From: Phosphoribacter sp964647395
Lineage (GTDB): Bacteria; Actinomycetota; Actinomycetes; Actinomycetales; Dermatophilaceae
Assembly (NCBI GenBank): GCA_964647395.1
Contig: CAZYHR010000072.1
Location: 1-17,747, forward strand
Direction: 5' to 3'
Length of the DNA stretch: 17,747 nt
In this document: positions 6,255 through 12,798 of the stretch, piece by piece
How the letters are laid out: the number at the start of each line of letters is the position of its first letter
Numbering within the stretch: position 1 is the stretch's first letter
Position numbers and translations under genes: made by a program
The notes under the pieces: generated by a model
Database searches by the model: none
What the model was told of the DNA's origin: nothing
The model's input: the letters and a program-made list of their open reading frames with translations, nothing else

Positions 6255-6866
6255 TCACGAACAACCACCCCCGGCGGGCAGCAGCACGCGGAGCACTCCG
6301 GACACGAGGTGCTCCCGTTGCTCCGCGAGGGTGAACGAGGGGTCGCTGGCCAACCGGGAGACGAAACCGTCGAGCAGCACGAGCACCCACGCGGCCAGGT
6401 CCTCGGGCGACAGGTCCGAGCGCACCTGCCCGCGCCGCTGAGCGCGGACCAGCTGCGGCAGCAGCCCGTCGCGGACGGCGCCGGAATCGCGCCGGAGCGC
6501 GTCGTCCACGTCCGGGTCCCCCACCACGGCTCCCAAGGCCCGGACCAGCCCGACGGTGCGGGGGTCGCCGAACTCGGCGGCGGCGTGCCGGACGTACTCC
6601 TCGATCGTCGCGAGCGGGTCAGCTGTCCCCGGGCGAGCGGCGAACCACTCCTGCGTCTGCGTGACACCGAGGTCGAGGATCGCCAGCAACAGCGCGCGTT
6701 TGGCCGGGAAGTAGTGGAAGAGGGTCCCCGACCCGATGCCGGCCGTGCGGCACAGCGCCGCGGTCGACGTGCCGGCATAGCCGTGCGCGGCGAAGCAGGT
6801 GATCGCCGCCTCGATGATCTGTATGCGGCGAGCCTGGTGCCGCTGCGGGTCGACCGTGCGCGCCAT
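6255..6866 (-). CDS. TetR/AcrR-family transcriptional repressor
   Basis: This 203-residue protein has an N-terminal TetR DNA-binding domain (residues 14-60): RRIQIIEAAITCFAAHGYAG, then the helix-turn-helix TSTAALCRTAGIGSGTLFHYF. The C-terminal half is an all-helical ligand and dimer domain with ADPLATIEEYV and EDLAAWVLVLLDGFVSRL. The ligand is not predictable. ATG 6866 starts 41 bp from the divergent CPBP protease gene, and a dyad lies in that gap, so the protease gene is the likely target with autoregulation. Its 3' end is 66 bp from the convergent M23 gene. It ends in a Gly/Cys tail (PAGGGCS) with no known meaning. Confidence 0.92.
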   Translation of the reverse strand: MARTVDPQRHQARRIQIIEAAITCFAAHGYAGTSTAALCRTAGIGSGTLFHYFPAKRALLLAILDLGVTQTQEWFAARPGTADPLATIEEYVRHAAAEFGDPRTVGLVRALGAVVGDPDVDDALRRDSGAVRDGLLPQLVRAQRRGQVRSDLSPEDLAAWVLVLLDGFVSRLASDPSFTLAEQREHLVSGVLRVLLPAGGGCS

Positions 6867-6870
6867 CCCC

Positions 6871-6900
6871 TTGTCTTTCTTAGAGTGACCACTCCATTAT
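6871..6900 (+). promoter_or_regulatory. promoter of the CPBP gene, predicted leaderless, with an internal TetR-operator candidate
   Basis: The -35-like TTGTCT (6871-6876) and -10-like CATTAT (6895-6900) are 18 bp apart. A start 7-8 bases after the -10 falls at the ATG of the protease gene (6908), which has no ribosome binding site of its own. Inside the spacer, GAGTG (6883-6887) and CACTC (6890-6894) form a dyad with a 2-bp centre, placed where a repressor would exclude RNA polymerase. Confidence 0.5.
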
Positions 6901-6907
6901 TGATGGG

Positions 6908-7609
6908 ATGGAACCTTCAGTCCAGCCCCGCGACCGCGGACCGGGCACCCCGTCCCGGCCCAAGGTGCGGCTGCCGCTGCTTGCCGCAGGTCTGGCCGTG
7001 GCCTATCTCCCGTCCTACCTGCCGTGGTTGCTGGACCGGGTCGGTGCTCGGCCGGACTGGGGTCCACCCGGTGTGCTGGTGTGGAACTGGCTGGCGGTCG
7101 GGCTGCTCGGGCTGTACGTCTGGCGGGTCGAACGGCTCGGCCCCTCGTCGCTGCGCCTGGTGCGCCCGACCCAGCAGGACCTCGAGTGGGCCGGGTGGCT
7201 CGGCGGCGCGACCGGCGGGTGGCACTGGCTCAGCTCGCGGTTCCTGCCCGCCTCGCTGACCGAGCCGGACGGAGCCGGCGGCGGGGCGCTCATCGCGCTC
7301 GGACCCCTGTTGGCTCTCGCCCTCGTGCTGACCACGTCCGTCACCGAGGAGATCCTGTGGCGCGGTTACGTCGTCGAACGGCTCAGCGCGTGGATCGGCC
7401 CGCCCGGGGCGGCAGCCCTGGGGCTGACCGTCTTCGCGCTCGCGCACCTGCCCTTCTTCGGGGCCGGCTGGCTGGTCACCGTCCTGCCCGGGGCGGCCGC
7501 TCTCTATGTCCTCCTGCTGTGGCGGCGCAACCTGTGGGCGTGCATGTTCTGTCACTTCATCGGCAACGTCCCGGTCTTCCTCGCGGCCCTCGCCGGTTCG
7601 GCCCGGTGA
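6908..7609 (+). CDS. CPBP-family (CAAX/Abi) intramembrane glutamic protease
   Basis: This 233-residue polytopic membrane protein has hydrophobic segments at about 21-44, 57-73, 126-145, 168-185, 188-206 and 211-230. All three family motifs are intact: EEILWRGY with E147, E148 and R152; the F-x-x-x-H motif (FALAH) with H180; and HFIGN with H216 and N220. CPBP proteins cleave within or near membranes; in bacteria several occur in bacteriocin loci as immunity or maturation factors. This gene converges on the last gene of the circular-bacteriocin cluster 67 bp away and is probably controlled by the divergent TetR protein. A role in leader removal or self-protection is inferred only from position. 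ATG 6908 is chosen because it fits a leaderless start. Confidence 0.9.
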   Translation: MEPSVQPRDRGPGTPSRPKVRLPLLAAGLAVAYLPSYLPWLLDRVGARPDWGPPGVLVWNWLAVGLLGLYVWRVERLGPSSLRLVRPTQQDLEWAGWLGGATGGWHWLSSRFLPASLTEPDGAGGGALIALGPLLALALVLTTSVTEEILWRGYVVERLSAWIGPPGAAALGLTVFALAHLPFFGAGWLVTVLPGAAALYVLLLWRRNLWACMFCHFIGNVPVFLAALAGSAR

Positions 7610-7616
7610 GCTGCGT

Positions 7617-7646
7617 AGCCGGCGAACACCTGCCGCGGTGCCGGCT
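7617..7646. terminator. hairpin between convergent genes, possible bidirectional terminator
   Basis: The arms AGCCGGC (7617-7623) and GCCGGCT (7640-7646) enclose a 16-nt loop in which a shorter ACC/GGT pairing is also possible. It lies in the 66-bp gap between the ends of two converging genes, where a shared terminator is expected. No T tract is present. Confidence 0.45.
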
Positions 7647-7675
7647 CGGCCCTGACCCAGACCCGCGGTGACCAC

Positions 7676-8284
7676 TCAGGCACCGGGCAGCATGACCTGC
7701 GCGGCGAGGATGACCCCGGCCGGCACGACGACGTAGCAGGCCAACGCGACGGCGCGGACACCGACCGACCCGCCGACGAACGGTCGGACCCCGACGAACA
7801 GCACGGCGAAATGGCCCAGGACCGCCACGGCCATGAGCAGGCTGACGACCGGCGAGGCCAGGGCCGCGGTGGCGCCCTGGAAGGTGACGAAGCCGGCGGC
7901 CGCCAGCACCCCGACACTCAGCGGGAGCAGGGCCGGGTCGAGGCGCCGGGAGGCCTGACGCAGGGTGGGGTCGGCCCCGGCGACCCGCAGCGCGAGCATG
8001 AGCAGCACGTCGAGCACGACGGAGCCGACGACGCCGGAGACCGTGCCGAAGACCAGCAGCCCCACGGCCAGCAGCACCGTGAGCGCCGAGGACGACGACT
8101 CGGCGCCGACGATCGAGACGACGGCCCCGGGTGCGAACGATGCCGCGAACAGGGCGACCGACAGGACGTAGAGCGCTCGCGGGGCGCGGCCGGCGACCCG
8201 CAGGCCGGAGGTCCGGTCCCCGGCGCCGCGGGGGGATCGGGCGGTGCGGCGGCGGCGGGTGGCAGCGGTCAGGTCGGTCGCCAT
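7676..8284 (-). CDS. polytopic membrane protein of the circular-bacteriocin cluster
   Basis: The 202-residue product has a short, strongly basic N terminus (RRRRTARSPR) and about five hydrophobic segments (37-57, 67-99, 118-140, 145-167, 174-197). I recognise no named family. ATG 8284 is preferred because of AAGGAG 6 nt upstream. An in-phase ATG at 8431 overlaps the stop of the SpoIIM-like gene (ATGA), but the extra 49 codons use many A/T-ending codons and look non-coding. The gene is last in a leftward series of ATPase, SpoIIM-like and membrane genes. Circular-bacteriocin loci need an immunity membrane protein plus one or two helper membrane proteins; this may be either. The known immunity proteins are usually smaller, so the assignment is open. 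Confidence 0.8.
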   Translation of the reverse strand: MATDLTAATRRRRTARSPRGAGDRTSGLRVAGRAPRALYVLSVALFAASFAPGAVVSIVGAESSSSALTVLLAVGLLVFGTVSGVVGSVVLDVLLMLALRVAGADPTLRQASRRLDPALLPLSVGVLAAAGFVTFQGATAALASPVVSLLMAVAVLGHFAVLFVGVRPFVGGSVGVRAVALACYVVVPAGVILAAQVMLPGA

Positions 8285-8427
8285 GGTGGTCTCCTTCGGT
8301 CGGGTCGGCCCGAGGGTGGGCCGTTCGGCGGGCGTCCGCGCTGGCTGCCGGGCCGGGTCGGCGGATGACGGCGCCGCGGGTGAACGTCGTCGCGGGGGCT
8401 GATCCGCCGGACCGGCGGCCGGGTCGG

Positions 8428-9009
8428 TCATGGCCCGGGGTGCGGCAGGAAGGGGGTGGACACCTCCCACGCGGCGGCCGCCAGCAGCAGCAGCGCCGCG
8501 ATCGGCAACCACCAGGCGACTCCTCGGACGAACCCCGGCAGGGCCGGCTCGTCGGCCCGATCGTCCGTCGCGCGCAGCGCCCGTACCGCCCAGCCGAAGG
8601 GGCGCAGGCTCAACCACAGCGCGATGGCCAGAGCGGGCAACTCGAAGACGGCATGACCCAGATGCGCGAACGTCTCCAGGCCGCTGCGCTCCAGCGCCGC
8701 GCCGATGGCCAGGCCGGAGGTGGCCGACGAGAAGCCGGCCAGCACGACAGTGACCAGGCCCAGGGTCAGCCCACCGGCCAGCCAGAGCAGGAACACCGAC
8801 CCGTTGTGCGCGAACATCTCGAGCAGCCCGATCGGCTCGAGGTCGAGCACCGTGCCGGGCCCGGATCGGGGCAACGCGGCGAAGCCGGCGATGACCGTGA
8901 CCTGGGCACCGGTGCAGGCCAGCACGCCCCGCAGGTCGCGCCGCGTGGGTCGCTCGCCGGCCGCACCGAGCAGCCCCGGGGCGCGCGGCGCCCCCGGCGC
9001 GACGCTCAT
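8428..9009 (-). CDS. SpoIIM/DUF95-family membrane protein, circular-bacteriocin biosynthesis
   Basis: The 193-residue protein has about four membrane segments (32-46, 72-92, 122-136, 167-182). The SpoIIM family features are present: MFAHNGSVFLLW (65-76), a Gly/Thr-rich second helix, and the signature FAHLGHAVFELPALAIA (114-130). Family members with this 'H...FELPA' motif occur in circular-bacteriocin operons such as AS-48, carnocyclin and garvicin ML, where they are needed for production and probably form a complex with the ATPase. The start overlaps the stop of the ATPase gene (ATGA at 9009-9006) and has no ribosome binding site of its own, indicating translational coupling. A general SpoIIM protein unrelated to bacteriocins is the alternative, but the context argues against it. 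Confidence 0.85.
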   Translation of the reverse strand: MSVAPGAPRAPGLLGAAGERPTRRDLRGVLACTGAQVTVIAGFAALPRSGPGTVLDLEPIGLLEMFAHNGSVFLLWLAGGLTLGLVTVVLAGFSSATSGLAIGAALERSGLETFAHLGHAVFELPALAIALWLSLRPFGWAVRALRATDDRADEPALPGFVRGVAWWLPIAALLLLAAAAWEVSTPFLPHPGP

Positions 9010-9857
9010 CGGGATCGACCCCGGGCCCCGGCCAGCGTCATCAGGCCGCCCCGCCGGTCGTCCTCGTCGTCGCCGTTGTGGTCGTCGTCGTCGTCCCCGT
9101 CATCGGCGTCCCCGTCGTCGGCGTCGCCGTCGTCGTCGACCTCGTCGTCGTAGCCGTCCTCGTCGTCGTAGCCGTCCTCGTCGTCATCCGCGGCGTCGAG
9201 CAACTCCGGGTCCCAGCCGCCGACCGGCCCGTCGTAGAGCACCTCGCCGGCCTGGACGGCGACCACCCGGGAGGTCTCGGCGTCGAGCAACTCGGGCTGG
9301 TGCGTCGACGCGACGAAACTGCCGCCCGTGGCGACGTGCCGCCGCAGCAGCGCCCGGAGCTGCCGGGTCGCCCGGCGGTCCAGGCCGTTGAACGGCTCGT
9401 CGAGCAGCAGCAGCCGCGGCCCGTGCAGCAGCGCCAACGCGATGGCCACCCGCTTGCGCCAGCCCAGCGACAGGGTGTCGCAGCGCTGGTGCAGGTGGGA
9501 GTCCAGATCGAGCAGGTCGATCACCTCGTCGACCCGCTCGAGGGTGACGACGTCGCCGCCCCACAGTCGCCCGACGAGTTCGAGGTGCTCCCACGGCGTG
9601 AGCTCCTCGTAGAGCGGTGGCGGATCCGGGACGAGCCCCACGTGTCGTCGGGCGCCCGGCCGCCGGGTCGGTTCGGACCCGACGAGCACCTCGCCCCGCG
9701 CGGGCGCGAGGACCCCGGCGACGGTGCGCAACAGGGTGGTCTTGCCCGACCCGTTGCGACCGACGAGCAGCACACCTTCACCGGGGCCGACGGCGAGCTC
9801 GACTCCGGCGACCACGACGTGCCCTGGGAAGCCGATGTCGGCGCGGATCTCAAGCAT
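9006..9857 (-). CDS. ABC-transporter ATPase with long aspartate-rich C-terminal tail
   Basis: The 283-residue nucleotide-binding protein has Walker A GRNGSGKTT (33-41), an ABC signature variant LSLGWRKR (129-136), Walker B LLLLDEP (149-155) and the switch His at 186 (STHQPEL). The Q-loop region reads LVPDPPPLYEEL and lacks the usual Gln. Residues 221-267 form an extraordinary acidic tail: I count 28 Asp and 4 Glu in residues 221-270. ATG 9857 has GAGGAG 5 nt upstream and overlaps the end of the 500-residue membrane protein gene by 8 bp, so both are translated together. It would power the membrane complex that matures or exports the bacteriocin, as As-48D-type ATPases do. Confidence 0.92.
   Translation of the reverse strand: MLEIRADIGFPGHVVVAGVELAVGPGEGVLLVGRNGSGKTTLLRTVAGVLAPARGEVLVGSEPTRRPGARRHVGLVPDPPPLYEELTPWEHLELVGRLWGGDVVTLERVDEVIDLLDLDSHLHQRCDTLSLGWRKRVAIALALLHGPRLLLLDEPFNGLDRRATRQLRALLRRHVATGGSFVASTHQPELLDAETSRVVAVQAGEVLYDGPVGGWDPELLDAADDDEDGYDDEDGYDDEVDDDGDADDGDADDGDDDDDHNGDDEDDRRGGLMTLAGARGRSR
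9057..9197 (-). repeat. GAC/GTC triplet-rich tract encoding the acidic tail
   Basis: About 140 bp made mostly of GAC, GAT, GAG and GGC codons (GTC/GTCGTC on the plus strand), with short tandem units encoding DEDGYD twice and DADDGD twice. Such tracts vary in length by replication slippage. It lies wholly inside the ATPase gene and keeps its frame. Confidence 0.8.
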
Positions 9858-11352
9858 GCGAACTCCTCGTGACGGCCCGGGTGACCGGGGACATGACGGT
9901 GGTGGCGACGAGCGGGGACAGGAGCAGGACGGCGAACCCGAGCAGCACGAGCTGCCCGGTGCTCGGCTGGACCTGCAGGGTGCGAGCCAGCGCGAGCGCG
10001 CCGGCGACCGGTATGCCGACCGTGAACCCCAGCGCGTACCGCGCGCCGGAGGAGGTGCCGATCTCGGTCGTGTCGGCCCAGTCGAGCTCCGGCCAGCGCA
10101 TCGACCCGGCGAGCTCGATGACCGGGCCGAACGCCGCCATGGCGCCCACGGCGACCAGCGCCAGCACGATGTCCCGACCGCCGAGGTCGAGCACGGCTGC
10201 TGCGGCGACGGTCGCGACGAGCCCGGAGACGGCGACGACCAGGGAGCCGACCCCGGCGCGCACCCGGGCGACGGCCCGCATGGCGCCGGGGATGAGCGAC
10301 CACAGCGTGTAGGCGTGCCGGTCGGCGTCCAGGGCGAGCACACTGGCGGCGGCGACACTGGCGCCATAGCCGGCGAAGGCGCACAGACCCGCGGCCAGCT
10401 CGGCCCGCGGCACGTCCGGCGGCAGCGTGACGGCCTCGCCGAAGACGGCATACGCGCCCGCACCGAGGGCCATGACGATGAGGAACGCGAGGTAGTTGAC
10501 GACCGGCTTCATCCGCGACTCCACCGACCGCAGCAGCCGGCGCGCGTCGACGGCGAGGATCGCCCGCGGCCGCGCCTCGGGCAACGCCGGCGCTTCGTGC
10601 CGGACGGTCCGGCTGCGCAGCGCGACCTCGGACACCGTCGCCCAGTCGGCCACCCGCAGCCGCCGGTCCGCGACGAGGGCCACCGTCCCGGCGGCGAGGG
10701 CCGCCAGGGTCACCGGGATCAGTGCCGGTTCGACAGCCGTCCGGGAGATCAGGTATGCCGCGACCAGCAGGGCCGCGACCGCCGCCAGGAGCGCTCTGGT
10801 CACCCACGGCGACAGCCCGGTCAGGCGCCGGGCGGGTCCGGCCAGAGCGACGGCGCAGCGCAGCAGGACGCCCACGACCAGGCCACCGGTCGCGACGAGG
10901 GCCGGCCACACGGCAGACGTGGGGTGTTGCCCGGGCGCCAGGATCAGGCCCCAGGTGCCGCCCAGGACCGTTGCGCTGACGAGCACCGCCTTGGCCAGCT
11001 CGGGCAGGACGTAACGGCCGTAGGCGAATTCGCGCGGGGTGACCGGGGTGGCAGCCAGCAGTGCCCAGCCGCGCGAGGAGTCCAGCGCCGTGCGCAGCGT
11101 CCGCCCCGGCGCGCTGAAGGCGACGACCAGTCCCCAGGCCACGCCGGCGGTGGCCAGCAGGGTGTCTCGAGCCAGCCCGGGGTCGGTGGGCAGGCCGGCG
11201 ACCAGGCCGACACAGGCCCCGACGACGATCGCCAGGACGAGCAGGCCGCCGGCGGCTAGGGTGAACAGGCGGTGCCGCAGCGGGACGTCGATCCCATATC
11301 GGCGCACCGTCCGCAAGAGGTGATTCTCAGCCAGGTAGGTCATTGACGCCAT
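9850..11352 (-). CDS. large multi-spanning membrane protein next to the bacteriocin gene (As-48B-like role or ABC-2-type permease)
   Basis: The 500-residue protein has roughly ten or more hydrophobic segments, for example LFTLAAGGLLVLAIVVGA (about 30-47), ALLAAVAALLVAAYLI, LAFLIVMALGAGAYAVF and LVLLGFAVLLLSPLVA near the end. A cytoplasmic loop (about 240-290) is rich in Arg and Glu. The start is set at ATG 11352, with AAAGG 11 nt upstream; ATG 11343 and in-phase GTG codons just upstream are alternatives. It follows the bacteriocin gene by 52 bp and overlaps the ATPase gene, so it is probably the permease partner of that ATPase. Circular-bacteriocin loci contain one such large membrane protein of unknown mechanism. 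The equivalence is inferred from order, size and topology, not from a motif. Confidence 0.85.
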   Translation of the reverse strand: MASMTYLAENHLLRTVRRYGIDVPLRHRLFTLAAGGLLVLAIVVGACVGLVAGLPTDPGLARDTLLATAGVAWGLVVAFSAPGRTLRTALDSSRGWALLAATPVTPREFAYGRYVLPELAKAVLVSATVLGGTWGLILAPGQHPTSAVWPALVATGGLVVGVLLRCAVALAGPARRLTGLSPWVTRALLAAVAALLVAAYLISRTAVEPALIPVTLAALAAGTVALVADRRLRVADWATVSEVALRSRTVRHEAPALPEARPRAILAVDARRLLRSVESRMKPVVNYLAFLIVMALGAGAYAVFGEAVTLPPDVPRAELAAGLCAFAGYGASVAAASVLALDADRHAYTLWSLIPGAMRAVARVRAGVGSLVVAVSGLVATVAAAAVLDLGGRDIVLALVAVGAMAAFGPVIELAGSMRWPELDWADTTEIGTSSGARYALGFTVGIPVAGALALARTLQVQPSTGQLVLLGFAVLLLSPLVATTVMSPVTRAVTRSSHA

Positions 11353-11404
11353 CTGCGGCACCGCCTTTCGTTTCACGGTCGAGCGTTGTTCCGACGGGTC
11401 GTCG

Positions 11405-11686
11405 TCACCAGGCCGCCGCGTAGCGCCAGCCGTAGCGGATGACCAGACGCAGCAGCGTGGCGGCGATGCCGCCGCCGATGATGAGCAGCGCCCACCACGG
11501 GACGGACCCGAGCCAGTCGACGGCGCGGGCGATCTTCTCGGCGGTCGACCCATCGATGCGCAGCGTGCGCACGAGCATCGGGCCGACGGCCTGGCCGGCG
11601 AGGATCGCGACGGCGAGGACCGAGAGGAGGGTGGCGCCGGCGGCGGCCCGCTGGGGCGCCACCGGCGTGATTGCTGTCGTGCTCAT
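11405..11686 (-). CDS. circular bacteriocin precursor (uberolysin/carnocyclin/AS-48-like)
   Basis: This 93-residue peptide starts at ATG 11686, with AAGGAG 8 nt upstream. After 13 polar residues (up to Arg13) it is almost wholly hydrophobic and helical: 14-39, then GSTAEKIARAVDWLG (46-60), then VPWWALLIIGGGIAATL (62-78) and LRLVIRYGWRYAAAW (79-93). The 'TAEK' segment and following helix recall carnocyclin and uberolysin (GTAxKVV). The Trp at the end recalls AS-48, whose ring closes through a C-terminal Trp. Residues 40-93 carry seven Arg/Lys against three Asp/Glu, fitting a membrane-active cationic peptide. There are no cysteines or lanthionine motifs. Leader cleavage, and so ring size, cannot be set; family ring sizes of about 58-70 residues would put the start near residues 24-36. 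A simple small membrane protein is the alternative, but the SpoIIM/ATPase neighbours argue for a bacteriocin. Confidence 0.75.
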   Translation of the reverse strand: MSTTAITPVAPQRAAAGATLLSVLAVAILAGQAVGPMLVRTLRIDGSTAEKIARAVDWLGSVPWWALLIIGGGIAATLLRLVIRYGWRYAAAW

Positions 11687-11740
11687 GATGTTTCTCCTTC
11701 GAGTGCTGGTGCTGAGGTGGGTGAATGTCGGGGTGAGACA

Positions 11741-11754
11741 CTCCGGGCCCGGAG
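11741..11754. repeat. 14-bp perfect palindrome upstream of the bacteriocin gene
   Basis: CTCCGGGCCCGGAG reads the same on both strands and lies 55 bp upstream of the bacteriocin start codon, within the likely 5' leader or promoter. It could be a protein-binding site or, in RNA, a weak structure. GC-rich palindromes also arise by chance at this base composition. Confidence 0.3.
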
Positions 11755-11819
11755 ATGCGTGTTTCCGGATCTCTCGATGCTGACGAACCCGAGGGCTGGA
11801 TGCGATGCCGGTGCGGGGC

Positions 11820-11843
11820 CACAAGCGGTCATGACCGGTTGTG
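11820..11843. promoter_or_regulatory. 24-bp near-perfect palindrome, candidate operator for the bacteriocin genes
   Basis: The half-sites CACAAGCGGTCA and TGACCGGTTGTG match at 11 of 12 positions with no spacer, and two further flanking pairs (11817-11818 with 11845-11846) extend the symmetry. It lies in the 254-bp gap between the upstream ATPase gene and the bacteriocin gene, about 135 bp before the bacteriocin start. A palindrome without a loop fits a dimeric repressor (TetR or GntR style) better than a terminator. The regulator is unknown; the dyad near the TetR gene (GAGTG-N2-CACTC) has a different sequence. Confidence 0.55.
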
Positions 11844-11940
11844 CCCAACGAGCCCGGTGCTGGCACGCACCGGTGCTCGGCAGGGGCCGGCCGGCCTCCC
11901 GACCCGTGGCGGCGACCGCTCGGTCCGGACCGGGCGCCGG

Positions 11941-12798
11941 TCAGCCCGGCCCGGCGGACCCGGGGCCGAGCACCTCGGGCACGATGACGACCCGCCCGCC
12001 CTCGCCCCGCTCGAGGCGCAGCAGCGTGCCCGGCGGCAGTTCCTCGCGCAGGTGGCCGGGCAGCGGGACGAAACCGTCGGCGGTGACCACGGCATACTCC
12101 TGACCGCCGCGGCCCTCGCCGCCGATCCGGCCGTCCCGGATCGTCACGGTGCGCGGCAGCCGCTCGGCGACCTCGGGGTCGTGGGTGACGACGACGACCG
12201 TCGTGCCGCGCTCGCGGTTGACCAGCAGCAGGGCGTCGAGGACCCGCTCCCGGGCCGAACGGTCGAGAGCACTGGTGGGTTCGTCGGCCAGCAGGACGCC
12301 CGGGCCCGGAGCCATGGCCACCGCGAGCGCCGCGACCTGCAGCTGACCCTGGGACAGCTCTCGCAGCGGCCGGTCGGCGACCTCGGCGGCACCGACCAGC
12401 TCGAGGGTGCGCTCGACGCCGAGCACCTCGGCGCCGAGCCGGCGCGCCTCGTGCTCGGCGAAGGCGACGTTGTCGCGCACCGAGAGATAGGGGATGAGGT
12501 TGCGCCGGGCGCCCTGCAGCATCAGCGCGGCCTCGCGTGCCTGATAGGCGTCGAGCTCGTCGGCGGTGAGCCCGCTCAGCTCGTGCTCGCCGACGAAGAT
12601 CTTGCCGGCGCTGGGCTTGAACAGCCCGCCGAGCAGGCCGAGCAGCGTCGACTTGCCCGAGCCCGAGGGGCCGAGCAGCCCGACGACCTGGCCGGCGGAC
12701 ACGCCGAGGTCGACGCCGGACAGGGCCGCGACGTCGTGGCCCTGGGACCGATAGATGTGCACCAGTCCCACGGTGGTGATCGCCAGCGGCCGGGTCAT
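11941..12798 (-). CDS. MacB/LolD-type ABC ATPase paired with the FtsX-like permease
   Basis: The 285-residue ATPase has Walker A GPSGSGKS (43-50), Q-loop Gln95 (LMLQGARRNLIP), the signature LSQGQLQ (148-154), Walker B VLLADEPT (168-175) and the switch His206 (VVTHDPE). The ADEPTSALD block and overall layout match the MacB/LolD/FtsE class, which works with FtsX-fold permeases. After residue 225 a C-terminal extension of about 60 residues is unusual for the class. ATG 12798 overlaps the permease stop codon (ATGA), so the pair is translationally coupled. In AS-48-type loci a second ABC transporter adds to immunity and export; the same role is inferred here from its place directly upstream of the bacteriocin gene. 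Confidence 0.93.
   Translation of the reverse strand: MTRPLAITTVGLVHIYRSQGHDVAALSGVDLGVSAGQVVGLLGPSGSGKSTLLGLLGGLFKPSAGKIFVGEHELSGLTADELDAYQAREAALMLQGARRNLIPYLSVRDNVAFAEHEARRLGAEVLGVERTLELVGAAEVADRPLRELSQGQLQVAALAVAMAPGPGVLLADEPTSALDRSARERVLDALLLVNRERGTTVVVVTHDPEVAERLPRTVTIRDGRIGGEGRGGQEYAVVTADGFVPLPGHLREELPPGTLLRLERGEGGRVVIVPEVLGPGSAGPG

Noticed and set aside
8285..8431. Extended N terminus (from ATG 8431) for the 202-aa membrane protein
   Set aside because: The ATGA overlap is attractive, but the added codons have unusually many A/T third bases, and ATG 8284 has an excellent AAGGAG site.
9057..9197. CRISPR-like or non-coding triplet repeat array
   Set aside because: There are no spacer-repeat units; the tract keeps the ATPase frame and encodes an acidic tail.
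9724..11259. Long rightward open frame (511 codons) opposite the large membrane protein gene
   Set aside because: Its product is a hydrophilic Arg/Gly/Gln/Asp jumble, it lacks a ribosome binding site, and the opposite strand carries a coherent membrane protein. It is a high-GC shadow.
11741..11754. Palindrome as the main bacteriocin operator
   Set aside because: It is only 14 bp of pure GC-rich symmetry, plausible by chance at this composition; the longer palindrome at 11820-11843 is the better candidate.
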